NCBI GenBank assembly: GCA_002422395.1
Contig: DIUY01000030.1
Location: 258,800 to 322,799 of the forward strand
Length of the DNA stretch: 64,000 nt
Source: Methylococcaceae bacterium UBA6146
Lineage (GTDB): Bacteria > Pseudomonadota > Gammaproteobacteria > Methylococcales > Methylomonadaceae
Direction: 5' to 3'
Under the pieces are notes generated by a model. It had not been told where the DNA came from. It did no database searches and saw only the letters and a program-made list of their open reading frames with translations. How positions within the stretch are numbered: the stretch's first letter is position 1; every line of letters begins with the position of its first letter. The position numbers were made by a program, and so were the translations under genes. Shown here one piece after another: positions 16,896-26,223 of this stretch.

Positions 16896-18203
16896 TCACA
16901 GCCTATTTTGGTTGATTTCGACAAACGCTTCATCGCGTAAGCGGCGTATCCATAGCTCCGTTTCTTCTTCAATTTTACGTTTGCGGATAGCTTCCCTGAC
17001 CAGATTTTTGCGGTATTCGGCGCTGTTATCTTTATTTTCGCGGCCTAAAACCTGAATGAGATGCCAACCAAACTGGGTTTGTACGGGTTCGCTAATTTCG
17101 TTAACTTCTAAGGTTGACATGGTTTCCTCAAAGGGTCTCACCAAATCACCCGGGCTAACCCAATCGAGTGAGCCACCTTTAAGCGCCGAGCCTTTGTCAT
17201 CCGAATGGGAGCGTGCCAACGCCGCAAAATCATCGCCATCGGCAATCCGCGCTTTTAATGCCAACAGCCGTTTCCTAGCTTCAGCGTCATCAATTAACTC
17301 GTTGGTTTTTATAAGGATATGCCGGACTTTCGTTTTTGTGATGACGTGGTTACCTAGTCCCTTCAGTTCCAGCATTTTAACGATATGGAAACCGCTAGGG
17401 CTACGGATTGGCTCAGATACAGCGCCTTCTGCCATGTTTTTAATCACCTCAACAAAGAGGGTCGGTATGTCGCCGATGCCACGCCACCCCAAATCACCAC
17501 CTTTCAAGGCGTTGTCATCATCTGAGTGGCTCATTGCGACTTGCTTGAAATCTTCCCCAGCACGTAGCTTTTTAACCAGATCATCGGCTTTGCCAAGCGC
17601 TTTTTGTATGTCTGCGGCTGCAGCGCCTTCCTTAACGGCAATCAAAATATGGCCTAAATGATATTGGATAGCTTCGTCACCGATTTTTTCCTGGGTTTCC
17701 ATAAAATGTTCGACTTCACGGTCGGTCACTTTAATGCGCCCGCCTATCTCCCGTGCGCGTAACTGGTTAATGATGATTTCATTACGCATATTATCGAGGA
17801 AACCTTTATAAGCGATACCTTGGCGTTCCAATTCAGCCCTGAAATCATCCAAGCTCATATTATTGCGTTGGGCAATATCCGCCGCAGAACTGTTGAGCAT
17901 CTCTTCACTGACATTAACGCCAGCGCGTTCCGCCAATTGCCGCTGTAGTTTGTCGATGATCATTTTTTCCAGCACTTGCTTACGCAGGATAGAGTCGGGC
18001 GGCATTTGGGTATTACTGGCTTTTATCCGTTGCGCAATAGCCGCCGTTTCTTTCCCCAATTCGCTTTCAAGAATGACATCGTCTTCAACGACAGCAACAA
18101 TCTCATCAAGCAATTGTGCGCTGGCCAAAAAACTGCCGGACATTAAACTGATGAACAACACCAAGGGCAGGATCATTTTTTTTATACGTGTTTGCTTAAT
18201 CAT
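16896..18203 (-). CDS. surA: Periplasmic chaperone / peptidyl-prolyl isomerase SurA
   Basis: SurA escorts unfolded outer membrane proteins through the periplasm to the BAM complex. The 435-residue product has a signal peptide (hydrophobic 11-28, ending ASA before QLLDEIVAVVEDDVI), the SurA N-terminal helical domain, and two parvulin PpiC domains (about 175-275 and 285-385), each with the motif GGDLGWRG or GGSLDWVSPGDL. The ATG overlaps the TGA of lptD (ATGA), a coupled arrangement that fits because LptD is a major SurA client. An internal ATG at codon 10 is an alternative start. The length matches E. coli SurA (428). Confidence 0.95.
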   Translation of the reverse strand: MIKQTRIKKMILPLVLFISLMSGSFLASAQLLDEIVAVVEDDVILESELGKETAAIAQRIKASNTQMPPDSILRKQVLEKMIIDKLQRQLAERAGVNVSEEMLNSSAADIAQRNNMSLDDFRAELERQGIAYKGFLDNMRNEIIINQLRAREIGGRIKVTDREVEHFMETQEKIGDEAIQYHLGHILIAVKEGAAAADIQKALGKADDLVKKLRAGEDFKQVAMSHSDDDNALKGGDLGWRGIGDIPTLFVEVIKNMAEGAVSEPIRSPSGFHIVKMLELKGLGNHVITKTKVRHILIKTNELIDDAEARKRLLALKARIADGDDFAALARSHSDDKGSALKGGSLDWVSPGDLVRPFEETMSTLEVNEISEPVQTQFGWHLIQVLGRENKDNSAEYRKNLVREAIRKRKIEEETELWIRRLRDEAFVEINQNRL

Positions 18204-20863
18204 TTTGCCGGTTTCCGGTAACCATAAATACTTGTTGCAAAGAAATCATCGAGTTGCGCGCCAACGCCAGTCAGCCCCTTAAGTTCCACTTGAAAGAATA
18301 TTCCTGTCTGGTTCGTGCCTTCGACAGTCTGGCTGATGTCATTGATGGGCTTATTGATACTGTTAAGGTAACTGCGGCCAATAATGCGGAAACGCCAGCA
18401 GCAGTTTTCTTTCTCAAGACCAAAAAAACCATCCTGAGTTCTGTTGTATAGCCACGAATACTGCCAGCGGCCTACGGCGTACCAGTTGTTATAAATGGGC
18501 CAACGGAATGACATGTCGGTTTGGGTTATATCGTTGCTTTTGTCTGTCACCAGCGGATCATGCCGATATAAATAGCCCAAATTGATCAGCTCGTCAGGCT
18601 CATTCATAAAATGCAGCATCGCTTTGCCCCGTACAAAATCATTTGAATGGGGGTCCCATTGCACACCGCTATCAACGGCAAAATGTTGGGTCAGCTCACT
18701 GCCCAACTCAACAACGATGGGCGAGGCGCTGGCAGTTTCAACCGGAGTGCCAGGCAAATTCAGGGTGACCTCACGGTTACGGAAATAAAATATCTCGCCG
18801 ATGTTGAGTTTTAAACGCTCCCTACCGGTGGCGGGGTCAATCAGGCGCGAGGTAATCGCGACGCTGATCTGGTTGGCGTCTTGTACCCTGTCCGGGCCGC
18901 TGAAACGGTTTTCACGGAACAGGCTATCAAACCAAAAATCATAAATGGAGGTGTCAAATAACGGTATTTGGCTTTGGTCGATTTTGGGGATATATAAATA
19001 AAATAGCCTAGGTTCCAGCGTCTGCACTAAAGCGCTGCCGCCAATATCGCGCTCCAAATACATGCCGCTATCAACGGACATAATCGGCAATGTCCTGGAA
19101 ATGTCAGTGGACGAATCTGCCAATTGGCTGTTTAAGAAATACTGGGTGTGTTGCAGCGATATTTTAGGCGTCACATAAGAACCCGCAGTCTGCAATGGGA
19201 GGCTTAATGATGGCTTGACGTTCAAACGTTGGCCGTCGATTAGCGAGCTATGCTGAAAATTGACCGCTTCACTTTCCAGTCCCGCATCGACCGGCATGGG
19301 GTTAAAAGCAAAAGCGTGGTTCAAATTGAAGTTAACTTGCGGCAAGCGTTTATAGGGAATTTGATTGCCTTTCAGTGACGAGTCGAGGGTCTGGTAACTT
19401 TCGACACGGGTGACCAAAGAAACCCCTTCATCAATATAACTGACATCACCCTGGCTTCTAAGGAAACTGAAATTGGGTGTGCTTAGGGCATTGCCCAGCT
19501 CGGCAAAATAATTGTTGTCCGACACCGTGTTCAAATCAAGACTGGTGCTGACGTGTTCAGTGAATTGGGTGTTGTGCTTAAGCATCAGATGATGCCTTGA
19601 TTCGTTTAGCTTATAGTCATCAGGCATGTATTGCACACTAGCCTGACCCTTTGTGTTTGAAGTCAAATAACGGAAACTACCACCCAACAAAGCCCCCCGG
19701 TCGCCGAAATAGGCGGGGGTCAGCGTGGCGTCGTAATTAGGGGCGATATTCCAGTAATACGGGACAGACAGATTAAAGCCGCTGTTTTGGGTGCTGCCAA
19801 ACGAGGGTGCCAAAAATCCGGAAAGCCTACGGTTATCTACCGGAAACGCCAGATAAGGCGAATAAAACACGGGGACACCTTTAAATTCAACCCAAGCATT
19901 TTTGGCGGCCCCTTTGCCGGTCTGCTTATTCAATTTCAACTCGGACGCATGGACAGCCCAGTCATGATTTCCAGGCCGACAACTGGTGTAAGTGACCCCT
20001 GTGTAATGCGATAACAAGGCACTGTCCCGATAAACCGCTTTAGCACTTCCGCGCAATGGTGTGGCTGCGGAAATAAACAAGGTGTTGCGCAATTTTGCCT
20101 GGTCAGTCGCCAGTTTAAGCGAGGCTGATTCGCTATATAAGGCCAGCTGGTCTTCGCTGTAATAGACATTGCCATGCAAATCCAATGTTTCTGACACACT
20201 GTCATAATTGGCCTTGTCAGCCAACGCCTGCTGGTCGGCACGGCTCATTTCCACCCGCCCGGAATAATTGCCGATTTCATTGTCGAATATTTCCGAGTAA
20301 TTCGACTTAACATCCAGGGGCGTTTCTCGCCTGATTTCCCGAAAGTCGGCCGGCACCACGTTACCCGCCGATTGCACAGTGCAGTTTTCCCAAGGGTCGG
20401 CTTTAAGTTTTGAAGTTAACGTGGCAAATATTTGCTCTTGCTGGTGATCAAATACCGGATCAAGCAAGCCTATATTGAAATCATCCAAGATGTCAGACTC
20501 GATTGTTGCGGCTTGGGGCTTTGTTAACTCAGTGGTGGATGCCGTTGCCACAGGAACTCGCTGTTGCGGTTTGGACGACGGCATCTGGACAGGTTCAGGC
20601 TCTTCTATAGGCGCCGCAACAGGCTGAGGTGCCACAACGGGTTCTATTGCCACCTGAGGCTGCCGTTCCTCGCTTGGCGGGGTAATTGGCGCATTGTCAA
20701 CCGGCTCAGAATCAACCGATTGCTGCGTTGCCCCACTTTGGCCACCCAAGCAAACCCACTCGTTGCTGTCTTTGTCCTGCTGGCAAGACCACGCGGCCTG
20801 ATCAGCAAAGCTGACCGAGGTTGTTACTGAAGGCAAAAAAATGAGCAATAAGCGGCGAAGCAT
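18200..20863 (-). CDS. lptD: LPS assembly outer membrane protein LptD
   Basis: LptD with LptE inserts lipopolysaccharide into the outer leaflet of the outer membrane. The 887-residue product has a signal peptide (1-20, ending SFA), a low-complexity Pro/Glu/Val-rich stretch (about 55-110) unusual in length, the periplasmic beta-jellyroll (OstA/LptA-like, about 185-320), and the large C-terminal barrel. Cysteines for the inter-domain disulfides are visible: WSCQQ and EWVCLGG near the N-terminus and the adjacent pair ENCCWRF near the C-terminus. It is the first gene of the lptD-surA operon and diverges from amgK-murU at 20977. Confidence 0.95.
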   Translation of the reverse strand: MLRRLLLIFLPSVTTSVSFADQAAWSCQQDKDSNEWVCLGGQSGATQQSVDSEPVDNAPITPPSEERQPQVAIEPVVAPQPVAAPIEEPEPVQMPSSKPQQRVPVATASTTELTKPQAATIESDILDDFNIGLLDPVFDHQQEQIFATLTSKLKADPWENCTVQSAGNVVPADFREIRRETPLDVKSNYSEIFDNEIGNYSGRVEMSRADQQALADKANYDSVSETLDLHGNVYYSEDQLALYSESASLKLATDQAKLRNTLFISAATPLRGSAKAVYRDSALLSHYTGVTYTSCRPGNHDWAVHASELKLNKQTGKGAAKNAWVEFKGVPVFYSPYLAFPVDNRRLSGFLAPSFGSTQNSGFNLSVPYYWNIAPNYDATLTPAYFGDRGALLGGSFRYLTSNTKGQASVQYMPDDYKLNESRHHLMLKHNTQFTEHVSTSLDLNTVSDNNYFAELGNALSTPNFSFLRSQGDVSYIDEGVSLVTRVESYQTLDSSLKGNQIPYKRLPQVNFNLNHAFAFNPMPVDAGLESEAVNFQHSSLIDGQRLNVKPSLSLPLQTAGSYVTPKISLQHTQYFLNSQLADSSTDISRTLPIMSVDSGMYLERDIGGSALVQTLEPRLFYLYIPKIDQSQIPLFDTSIYDFWFDSLFRENRFSGPDRVQDANQISVAITSRLIDPATGRERLKLNIGEIFYFRNREVTLNLPGTPVETASASPIVVELGSELTQHFAVDSGVQWDPHSNDFVRGKAMLHFMNEPDELINLGYLYRHDPLVTDKSNDITQTDMSFRWPIYNNWYAVGRWQYSWLYNRTQDGFFGLEKENCCWRFRIIGRSYLNSINKPINDISQTVEGTNQTGIFFQVELKGLTGVGAQLDDFFATSIYGYRKPAK

Positions 20864-20976
20864 AAAGGTATCAAATCAAGATTAATGGCGAAATAAAACG
20901 TAAATCGCATAAAATGCAGAGGTGCATTCTACCTTAAATTTACTAGTGCCAGATAACTAATCTGCCCAACACCATT

Positions 20977-21969
20977 ATGTCTGAAGACTTAAGAACACTC
21001 ACTTTACTCGACTGGCTTGAAAACGATCTTTTACTGGCAGTCAAAACTTTTCAACCGGCTTCTAGTGACGCCAGCTTCAGGCGTTACTATCGGGTGACCA
21101 CGCCAGAGGGTTCGGTTATTGCCATGGATGCGCCACCCGACAAAGAAAAACTGGAACCCTTTATCAAGGTTGCCGGACTCATGGCGCAAGCAGGCATTAA
21201 TGTCCCGACTATTTTTCAGCAAAATCTCGATGATGGTTTTTTGTTGCTGGAAGATTTTGGCAACCAAAGCTTTTTAGACCAACTAAATCCAAACAGCGCC
21301 GATGCTTTATATCAAAGCGCCTTCGACAGCCTGTTTAAATTGCAAACCCAGACAGTGATAAAAAACAGCCCCCTCCCCCGCTATGATGAAACCCTGCTAG
21401 AGCGCGAACTCACTATTTTTGATGACTGGTTTCTCAATGGCTTAATGGACATCGACATACCTGAAACACTGTGGGCATCGGTAAAAGCCGAGCTTATCGC
21501 CTCGGCATTAACACAACCCGTAACATGTGTGCATAGGGATTACCATTCCCGCAATCTTATGGTGTTAGACCATAACTCACCTGGGGTCATTGATTTTCAG
21601 GATGCGGTGATAGGCCCGATCACTTATGACCTCGTGTCGTTGCTGCGTGATTGCTATATCGCTTGGCCGCAACAACAAGTTGAGCAATGGTTGGAAGCCT
21701 ATTTTCAACGCTTGCAGCAAGCCTCATTGGTCACCTGTGACCTGGACCAGTTTAAACGTTGGTTCGATTTGATGGGGCTACAGCGCCACCTTAAAGCCAT
21801 CGGGATTTTTTCCCGCCTGCATTTAAGGGACGGCAAACCGGATTATCTTAACGACATACCGCGCACCTTAAATTACGTCACGGACGTTTGCTCTGGCTAT
21901 CCCGAACTGGCTGAATTTAATCACTTTATAAAAGAAAACGTAGCACAAGCGCGGGGATTAACCTCATGA
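20977..21969 (+). CDS. amgK: Anomeric N-acetylmuramate / N-acetylglucosamine kinase AmgK
   Basis: A 330-residue aminoglycoside-phosphotransferase-fold sugar kinase. AmgK phosphorylates MurNAc at C1 in the cell-wall recycling route that bypasses de novo UDP-MurNAc synthesis. Motifs visible: the N-lobe with ASSDASFRRYYRV, hinge LLLEDFGNQSF, catalytic loop CVHRDYHSRNLM (Asp and Asn), and metal-binding DFQDAVIGPITYDL. It overlaps murU by four bases (ATGA at 21966-21969), and the divergent pairing with lptD-surA is the arrangement known from Pseudomonas, which supports the assignment over a generic phosphotransferase. Confidence 0.9.
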   Translation: MSEDLRTLTLLDWLENDLLLAVKTFQPASSDASFRRYYRVTTPEGSVIAMDAPPDKEKLEPFIKVAGLMAQAGINVPTIFQQNLDDGFLLLEDFGNQSFLDQLNPNSADALYQSAFDSLFKLQTQTVIKNSPLPRYDETLLERELTIFDDWFLNGLMDIDIPETLWASVKAELIASALTQPVTCVHRDYHSRNLMVLDHNSPGVIDFQDAVIGPITYDLVSLLRDCYIAWPQQQVEQWLEAYFQRLQQASLVTCDLDQFKRWFDLMGLQRHLKAIGIFSRLHLRDGKPDYLNDIPRTLNYVTDVCSGYPELAEFNHFIKENVAQARGLTS

Positions 21970-22649
21970 AAGCCATGATACTAGCTGCAGGACGTGGCGA
22001 GCGGATGCGCCCGCTAACCGACCACACCCCCAAACCTTTATTGCCAGCAGGCGGTAAACCACTAATTGAACACACCATCGGCCAATTAGTGGCGGCCGGG
22101 TTCACCGACATCGTCATTAATTACGCCCATTTAGGGCAACAAATAGCCGATTATCTGGGCAATGGCAAAACATTAGGCGCAACCATCGGGTATTCCCCTG
22201 AAGGTGAAGAAGGGTTGGAAACCGCTGGCGGCATCATCAATGCTTTGCCATTGCTGGACACGGAGACATTTTTAGTGGTCAACGGGGATGTCGCGACCGA
22301 TTTTCCTTTTGCCCAACTCCAAAACCAACCGTTTGATTTGGCCCACTTGGTGCTGGTCAATAATCCCGAACATCACCCGACTGGCGATTTTAGTCTCGAC
22401 AGTGCAGGCTACGTCATTGATGGCGGCACCGACACGTTCACGTTTAGTGGTGTGGGCGTTTATCGCAGGGAATTGTTTGCCAACCTGCCGTCCGGAAAGG
22501 CCAAATTGGCGCCGCTATTACGTCAGGCTATGGCTAAACGGCGTGTTAGCGGGCAAAAACATACTGGCTTTTGGATGGATATCGGCACACCGCAACGCCT
22601 TCAAGAGCTGGATTTTTATTACTCACAACAGCGTATCGGCCATGCCTGA
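21966..22649 (+). CDS. murU: N-acetylmuramate-1-phosphate uridylyltransferase MurU
   Basis: A 227-residue nucleotidyltransferase that makes UDP-MurNAc from MurNAc-1-P and UTP. The N-terminal signature MILAAGRGERMRPLTDHTPKPL binds the nucleotide, with LVVNGDVATDFPF the metal-binding Asp region, and the C-terminal GFWMDIGTPQRLQELD typical of the family. Translationally coupled to amgK. Ends just before a convergent gene; a 10-bp stem hairpin with one mismatch (22773-22795) lies between them without a clear T-tract. Confidence 0.9.
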   Translation: MKAMILAAGRGERMRPLTDHTPKPLLPAGGKPLIEHTIGQLVAAGFTDIVINYAHLGQQIADYLGNGKTLGATIGYSPEGEEGLETAGGIINALPLLDTETFLVVNGDVATDFPFAQLQNQPFDLAHLVLVNNPEHHPTGDFSLDSAGYVIDGGTDTFTFSGVGVYRRELFANLPSGKAKLAPLLRQAMAKRRVSGQKHTGFWMDIGTPQRLQELDFYYSQQRIGHA

Positions 22650-22772
22650 CCATGTTTACAAAAAATAGCATTAACTGGTTCTTCACCCATCAGCTTGCTT
22701 GAATGCGTGATGGTTAAGCCGTGATTATTTACAGTTAAAGTTTAACCGTCGCCCCTGAGTGTCTGTTAAACC

Positions 22773-22795
22773 GACAGGACGCTATGCGCCCTGTC
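22773..22795. other. Hairpin between convergent genes
   Basis: GACAGGACGC and GCGCCCTGTC pair with one mismatch across a TAT loop. It overlaps the TGA of the leftward gene by two bases. No clear T-tract follows on either strand, so a terminator role is uncertain. Confidence 0.4.
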
Positions 22796-23840
22796 ATTTA
22801 GAAAAGCCAATGAACTGCCGGTAAGGCGAATCCTGTTTCCAAGTGAATGCCTCGGTAAAATAATGCATTAACGCCAAATAGCCTAACACCCCGACAGTAA
22901 CGGCTTTACGGATTTCAACTTCAAACAAAGTTGTGCTTATCAGATTGACGGCATCATCACCATAGGCCTGTAACGCAAACGCCAAACCAAATGACAATAG
23001 CGGCAAGACAACAAAAATAGGCACATTGCAGTAGGCCGCATAACGGTACATAAAATTCTGTGCTTGCCGGTGATGCTTGTTGTAATCATGCGTGACATAA
23101 AAAATATACGCCGTCGCATCGTGTACCAAGCGAGGAATCATGATTGCCAAAAAATAATACTGCTGCACATAAAGATAAAAACTGCTTAAGACCAGAAACA
23201 CATTAGCCCACAAAAAATAACGGCTAAAGGTGGTGGTGCAGTACCGCTGGCATAGCGCCGCACTGCACACCAGGCAAAAACTTAACCCGCCCGCCATATA
23301 CCGGATAAGTCCGGCCTGTTGCACATCTAGGCTGTTCTTAAGAAAAATCCCGACATAAATAAAAATCCCTGCCGTTATACTCAGCCACAATAGCAATTGG
23401 AACGCCCACCCTGGTAATCGGCAAACGCCCCGCGCGATGCCATGCTGCTGCTTAAGGACATGATAAACCGTCCATGCGGCAACCATCACATACATCACTT
23501 TATAAGGGAGAAGCAAGCTGCCGAGGCCAAAAAAAATGGCAAGCGCTGCCGTCATTAATAGCAAACTGCGCCGATAACGCTGGATATAATCCCTGTTGCT
23601 AACCAGTATTAATGAGCTGGCAATAATATGTGGGGTTCCAAACAGGATTTGAAACAACAGGAAGTGGGACGGGCTGCTAGGCAATAATTGCTTCAAGCTA
23701 CCCTGCAAAAACCAGCTATCCGCCACCTGTAACACCAGACACAGGGGGATAATAAAATATAAACCCAGCAATAAGCGAAAAGAGACTGTAAGTTTGGGTT
23801 CAACGGTTAGGTTGTGCAGCGGGAGCGTAGATGCAGACAT
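22794..23840 (-). CDS. Polytopic membrane protein with conserved-looking His motifs, function unknown
   Basis: A 348-residue integral membrane protein with about eight to nine hydrophobic segments. Histidines cluster at the membrane interface: FGTPHIIAS, VYHVLKQQHGIARG, RLVHDATAYIFYVTHDYNKHHRQ, and near the C-terminus LMHYFTEAFTWKQDSPYRQ. This spacing recalls metal-dependent membrane oxygenases or desaturases. It is distantly reminiscent of Brp/Blh-type carotenoid cleavage proteins, but their GxPHGxxD signature is not met, so I do not assign that. No operon partner: it is convergent with murU and separated by 391 bp from typA. Confidence 0.7.
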   Translation of the reverse strand: MSASTLPLHNLTVEPKLTVSFRLLLGLYFIIPLCLVLQVADSWFLQGSLKQLLPSSPSHFLLFQILFGTPHIIASSLILVSNRDYIQRYRRSLLLMTAALAIFFGLGSLLLPYKVMYVMVAAWTVYHVLKQQHGIARGVCRLPGWAFQLLLWLSITAGIFIYVGIFLKNSLDVQQAGLIRYMAGGLSFCLVCSAALCQRYCTTTFSRYFLWANVFLVLSSFYLYVQQYYFLAIMIPRLVHDATAYIFYVTHDYNKHHRQAQNFMYRYAAYCNVPIFVVLPLLSFGLAFALQAYGDDAVNLISTTLFEVEIRKAVTVGVLGYLALMHYFTEAFTWKQDSPYRQFIGFSK

Positions 23841-24104
23841 GGCGTTTTACCTTTTTCAATCGGGAATGCCTTGAGTGTTTTTTACTATTGACGAAATAGT
23901 GTGCGGCCATTCCAAAACGGGTCGCCGATTATAACCCTGCATTTGATGACCATGCCACTTAACAATCAGCATTGAAAACCGAAAGGCTTGTTAAAATGCA
24001 ACAAACCTTTCGGAAAAACAACTATTTTTGAAATTTTGGCAACAAGACAATCAGTCAAACCAAAAGTGTTGGTTTGACTTTAAGCGCTATATCTATGCAG
24101 GCAA

Positions 24105-24204
24105 TATCACTAAAACAGTTTAGGATTTGGTGATTAATAACTCCCCCGACATTAAGACCTTACAGGTTTCAAAAACCTGCCAGGTCTCTACTGTTTCAGT
24201 GATA
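24105..24204. repeat. Family H nested inverted repeat downstream of typA
   Basis: Outer arms TATCACTAAAACAGT (24105-24119) and ACTGTTTCAGTGATA (24190-24204) pair with one mismatch. Inner arms AGACCTTACAGGTTT (24155-24169) and AAACCTGCCAGGTCT (24173-24187) pair with two. The remainder of the 391-bp gap 23841-24231 shows no gene. It lies 28 bp after the typA stop and could act as its terminator or as a 3' RNA stabiliser, which is inference. Confidence 0.75.
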
Positions 24205-24231
24205 ATTTAGGGAAGTTAGTTAGCCAAACCC

Positions 24232-26043
24232 TTAGCTTTTAGCGGCTCTTTTCCGCTCATTTTCTGTCAACAATTTTTTGCGCAAACGTATCGACTTAGG
24301 CGTGACTTCCACCAACTCATCCTCAGCAATAAACTCCAACGCTTGCTCAAGGGTTAATTTTTGAATCCGTGCCAACACCAAACTTTCATCAGTGCCTGAC
24401 GCGCGGACGTTAGTCAATTGTTTCGGTTTGCAGGGGTTGACGCATAAATCATTGCTGCGGGAATGCAGGCCGACTAACATGCCTTCGTAAACTTCATCAC
24501 CATTAACTAACAGCAGTTCGCCGCGTTCTTGAAGCGGATGCAATGAATAAGTCACGGCTTTGCCAGCAACCATTGAAATCATCACGCCGCGTAGGCGATT
24601 ACCGACTTCACCCGGTTTCATCGGGCCGTAATGATCGAACACATGGTAAAGCAGGCCAGAACCTGATGTTGCCGTCATAAATTCGGTCTGGAAACCAATC
24701 AGGCCGCGTGAAGGCATCATATATTCAAGACGGATACGGCCTTTGCCGTCTGGCACCATATTGGCCAAATCGCCTTTACGATCCCCCAGTTTTTCCATGA
24801 TAGTGCCTTGGTGCTCTTCTTCGACTTCGATAGTCACCATTTCGAAAGGCTCACACTTTTTACCATCAATTTCTTTAATGATAACCTCTGGACGTGACAC
24901 GCCCATTTCAAAACCTTCGCGGCGCATGTTCTCAATCAGCACCGACAAATGCAATTCACCACGGCCTGACACTTTAAATTTATCAGGGTCGGCTGTGTCT
25001 TCAACTTTTAACGCGACGTTGTGTTGCAATTCTTTTTCTAAACGGTCACGAATCTGACGGGTAGTGACAAACTTGCCTTCCCGACCGGCAAACGGTGAGT
25101 TGTTGACCTGAAACGTCATAGTCACAGTGGGTTCATCAACCGTTAGCGGCGGCATGACCTCTACCGCATCGGGACTGCAGATAGTGTCAGAAATTTCCAG
25201 CTTTTCAATACCGGCAAAGGCGATGATGTCACCGGCACGCGCTTCCTGCACTTCAACCCGCTCCAGGCCATGAAAGCCATAAATTTGCAGCATACGTCCC
25301 TTACGCTCAACCCCTTCGCGATTGACAATAACCAACGGTTGGTTAGGTTTGATGCTGCCTCGTTGGATACGGCCAACACCAATGACGCCGACGTAAGTGT
25401 TGTAATCCAGACTAGAAACTTGCATCTGGAAAGGGCCATCCATGTCAACCGGCGGCGGGTTTACTTTGGCAACAATAGTTTCAAACAGTGGAGTCATGTC
25501 GCCGCCAGTGATGGTGTGCTCCAAACCTGCGTAACCATTGATTGCCGAAGCAAAGACAATAGGAAAGTCGAGCTGCTCATCAGTGGCGCCTAGGCGGTCA
25601 AACAGATCAAAGGTTTGATCGACCACCCAATCAGGACGCGCGCCCGGACGGTCGATTTTATTGATGACAACAATCGGTTTCAAACCGAGCGCAAAGGCTT
25701 TTTGTGTGACAAAACGCGTTTGTGGCATCGGGCCGTCAACCGCATCGACTAACAATAAAACTGAATCAACCATCGACAACACCCGCTCCACTTCGCCCCC
25801 GAAGTCAGCATGGCCTGGTGTGTCGACTATATTGATGTGATAGCCGTTCCAGTCTAACGCCGTATTTTTTGCCAAAATGGTGATGCCACGTTCTTTTTCA
25901 ATATCGTTGGAATCCATTATTCGCTCGGTCACTTTGGCATGGGCGGCAAAGGTTCCTGACTGTTGCAGCAATTTATCAACCAAGGTGGTCTTACCGTGGT
26001 CAACGTGGGCAATAATGGCGATATTTCTTAATTTTTCAATCAC
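24232..26043 (-). CDS. typA: Ribosome-associated GTPase TypA/BipA
   Basis: A 603-residue translational GTPase that binds the ribosome and acts in 50S assembly and stress adaptation, especially at low temperature. G1 AHVDHGKTT (12-20), switch region ERGITI, G3 DTPGHADF, G4 NKIDRPGA are all present, followed by EF-Tu domain II, the two EF-G-like alpha-beta domains, and the BipA-specific C-terminal domain (about 485-600) with the YEGMLVG and NPCKPKQLTN patterns. Length equals the family norm (about 605). Single-gene unit. Confidence 0.96.
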   Translation of the reverse strand: MIEKLRNIAIIAHVDHGKTTLVDKLLQQSGTFAAHAKVTERIMDSNDIEKERGITILAKNTALDWNGYHINIVDTPGHADFGGEVERVLSMVDSVLLLVDAVDGPMPQTRFVTQKAFALGLKPIVVINKIDRPGARPDWVVDQTFDLFDRLGATDEQLDFPIVFASAINGYAGLEHTITGGDMTPLFETIVAKVNPPPVDMDGPFQMQVSSLDYNTYVGVIGVGRIQRGSIKPNQPLVIVNREGVERKGRMLQIYGFHGLERVEVQEARAGDIIAFAGIEKLEISDTICSPDAVEVMPPLTVDEPTVTMTFQVNNSPFAGREGKFVTTRQIRDRLEKELQHNVALKVEDTADPDKFKVSGRGELHLSVLIENMRREGFEMGVSRPEVIIKEIDGKKCEPFEMVTIEVEEEHQGTIMEKLGDRKGDLANMVPDGKGRIRLEYMMPSRGLIGFQTEFMTATSGSGLLYHVFDHYGPMKPGEVGNRLRGVMISMVAGKAVTYSLHPLQERGELLLVNGDEVYEGMLVGLHSRSNDLCVNPCKPKQLTNVRASGTDESLVLARIQKLTLEQALEFIAEDELVEVTPKSIRLRKKLLTENERKRAAKS

Positions 26044-26223
26044 TTTGTGTTTACTCTAAGGGTTAATAAATAGGGATTAGCCAGATCATGTGATGGCTTG
26101 GTTAAAATAGGGTTGAAAGAAGGGCGGCGAGTCGTATTGTAAAGTTTCCAACGCAGTGATTGACAAACAATCCGGTCTATTATCGCACCCATTAGGATAG
26201 GGTCAAGAAATCAGTCTTACGGC

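Noticed and set aside
22794..23840. Brp/Blh-type carotenoid cleavage enzyme
   Set aside because: The diagnostic GxPHGxxD motif is absent and no carotenoid genes are nearby.
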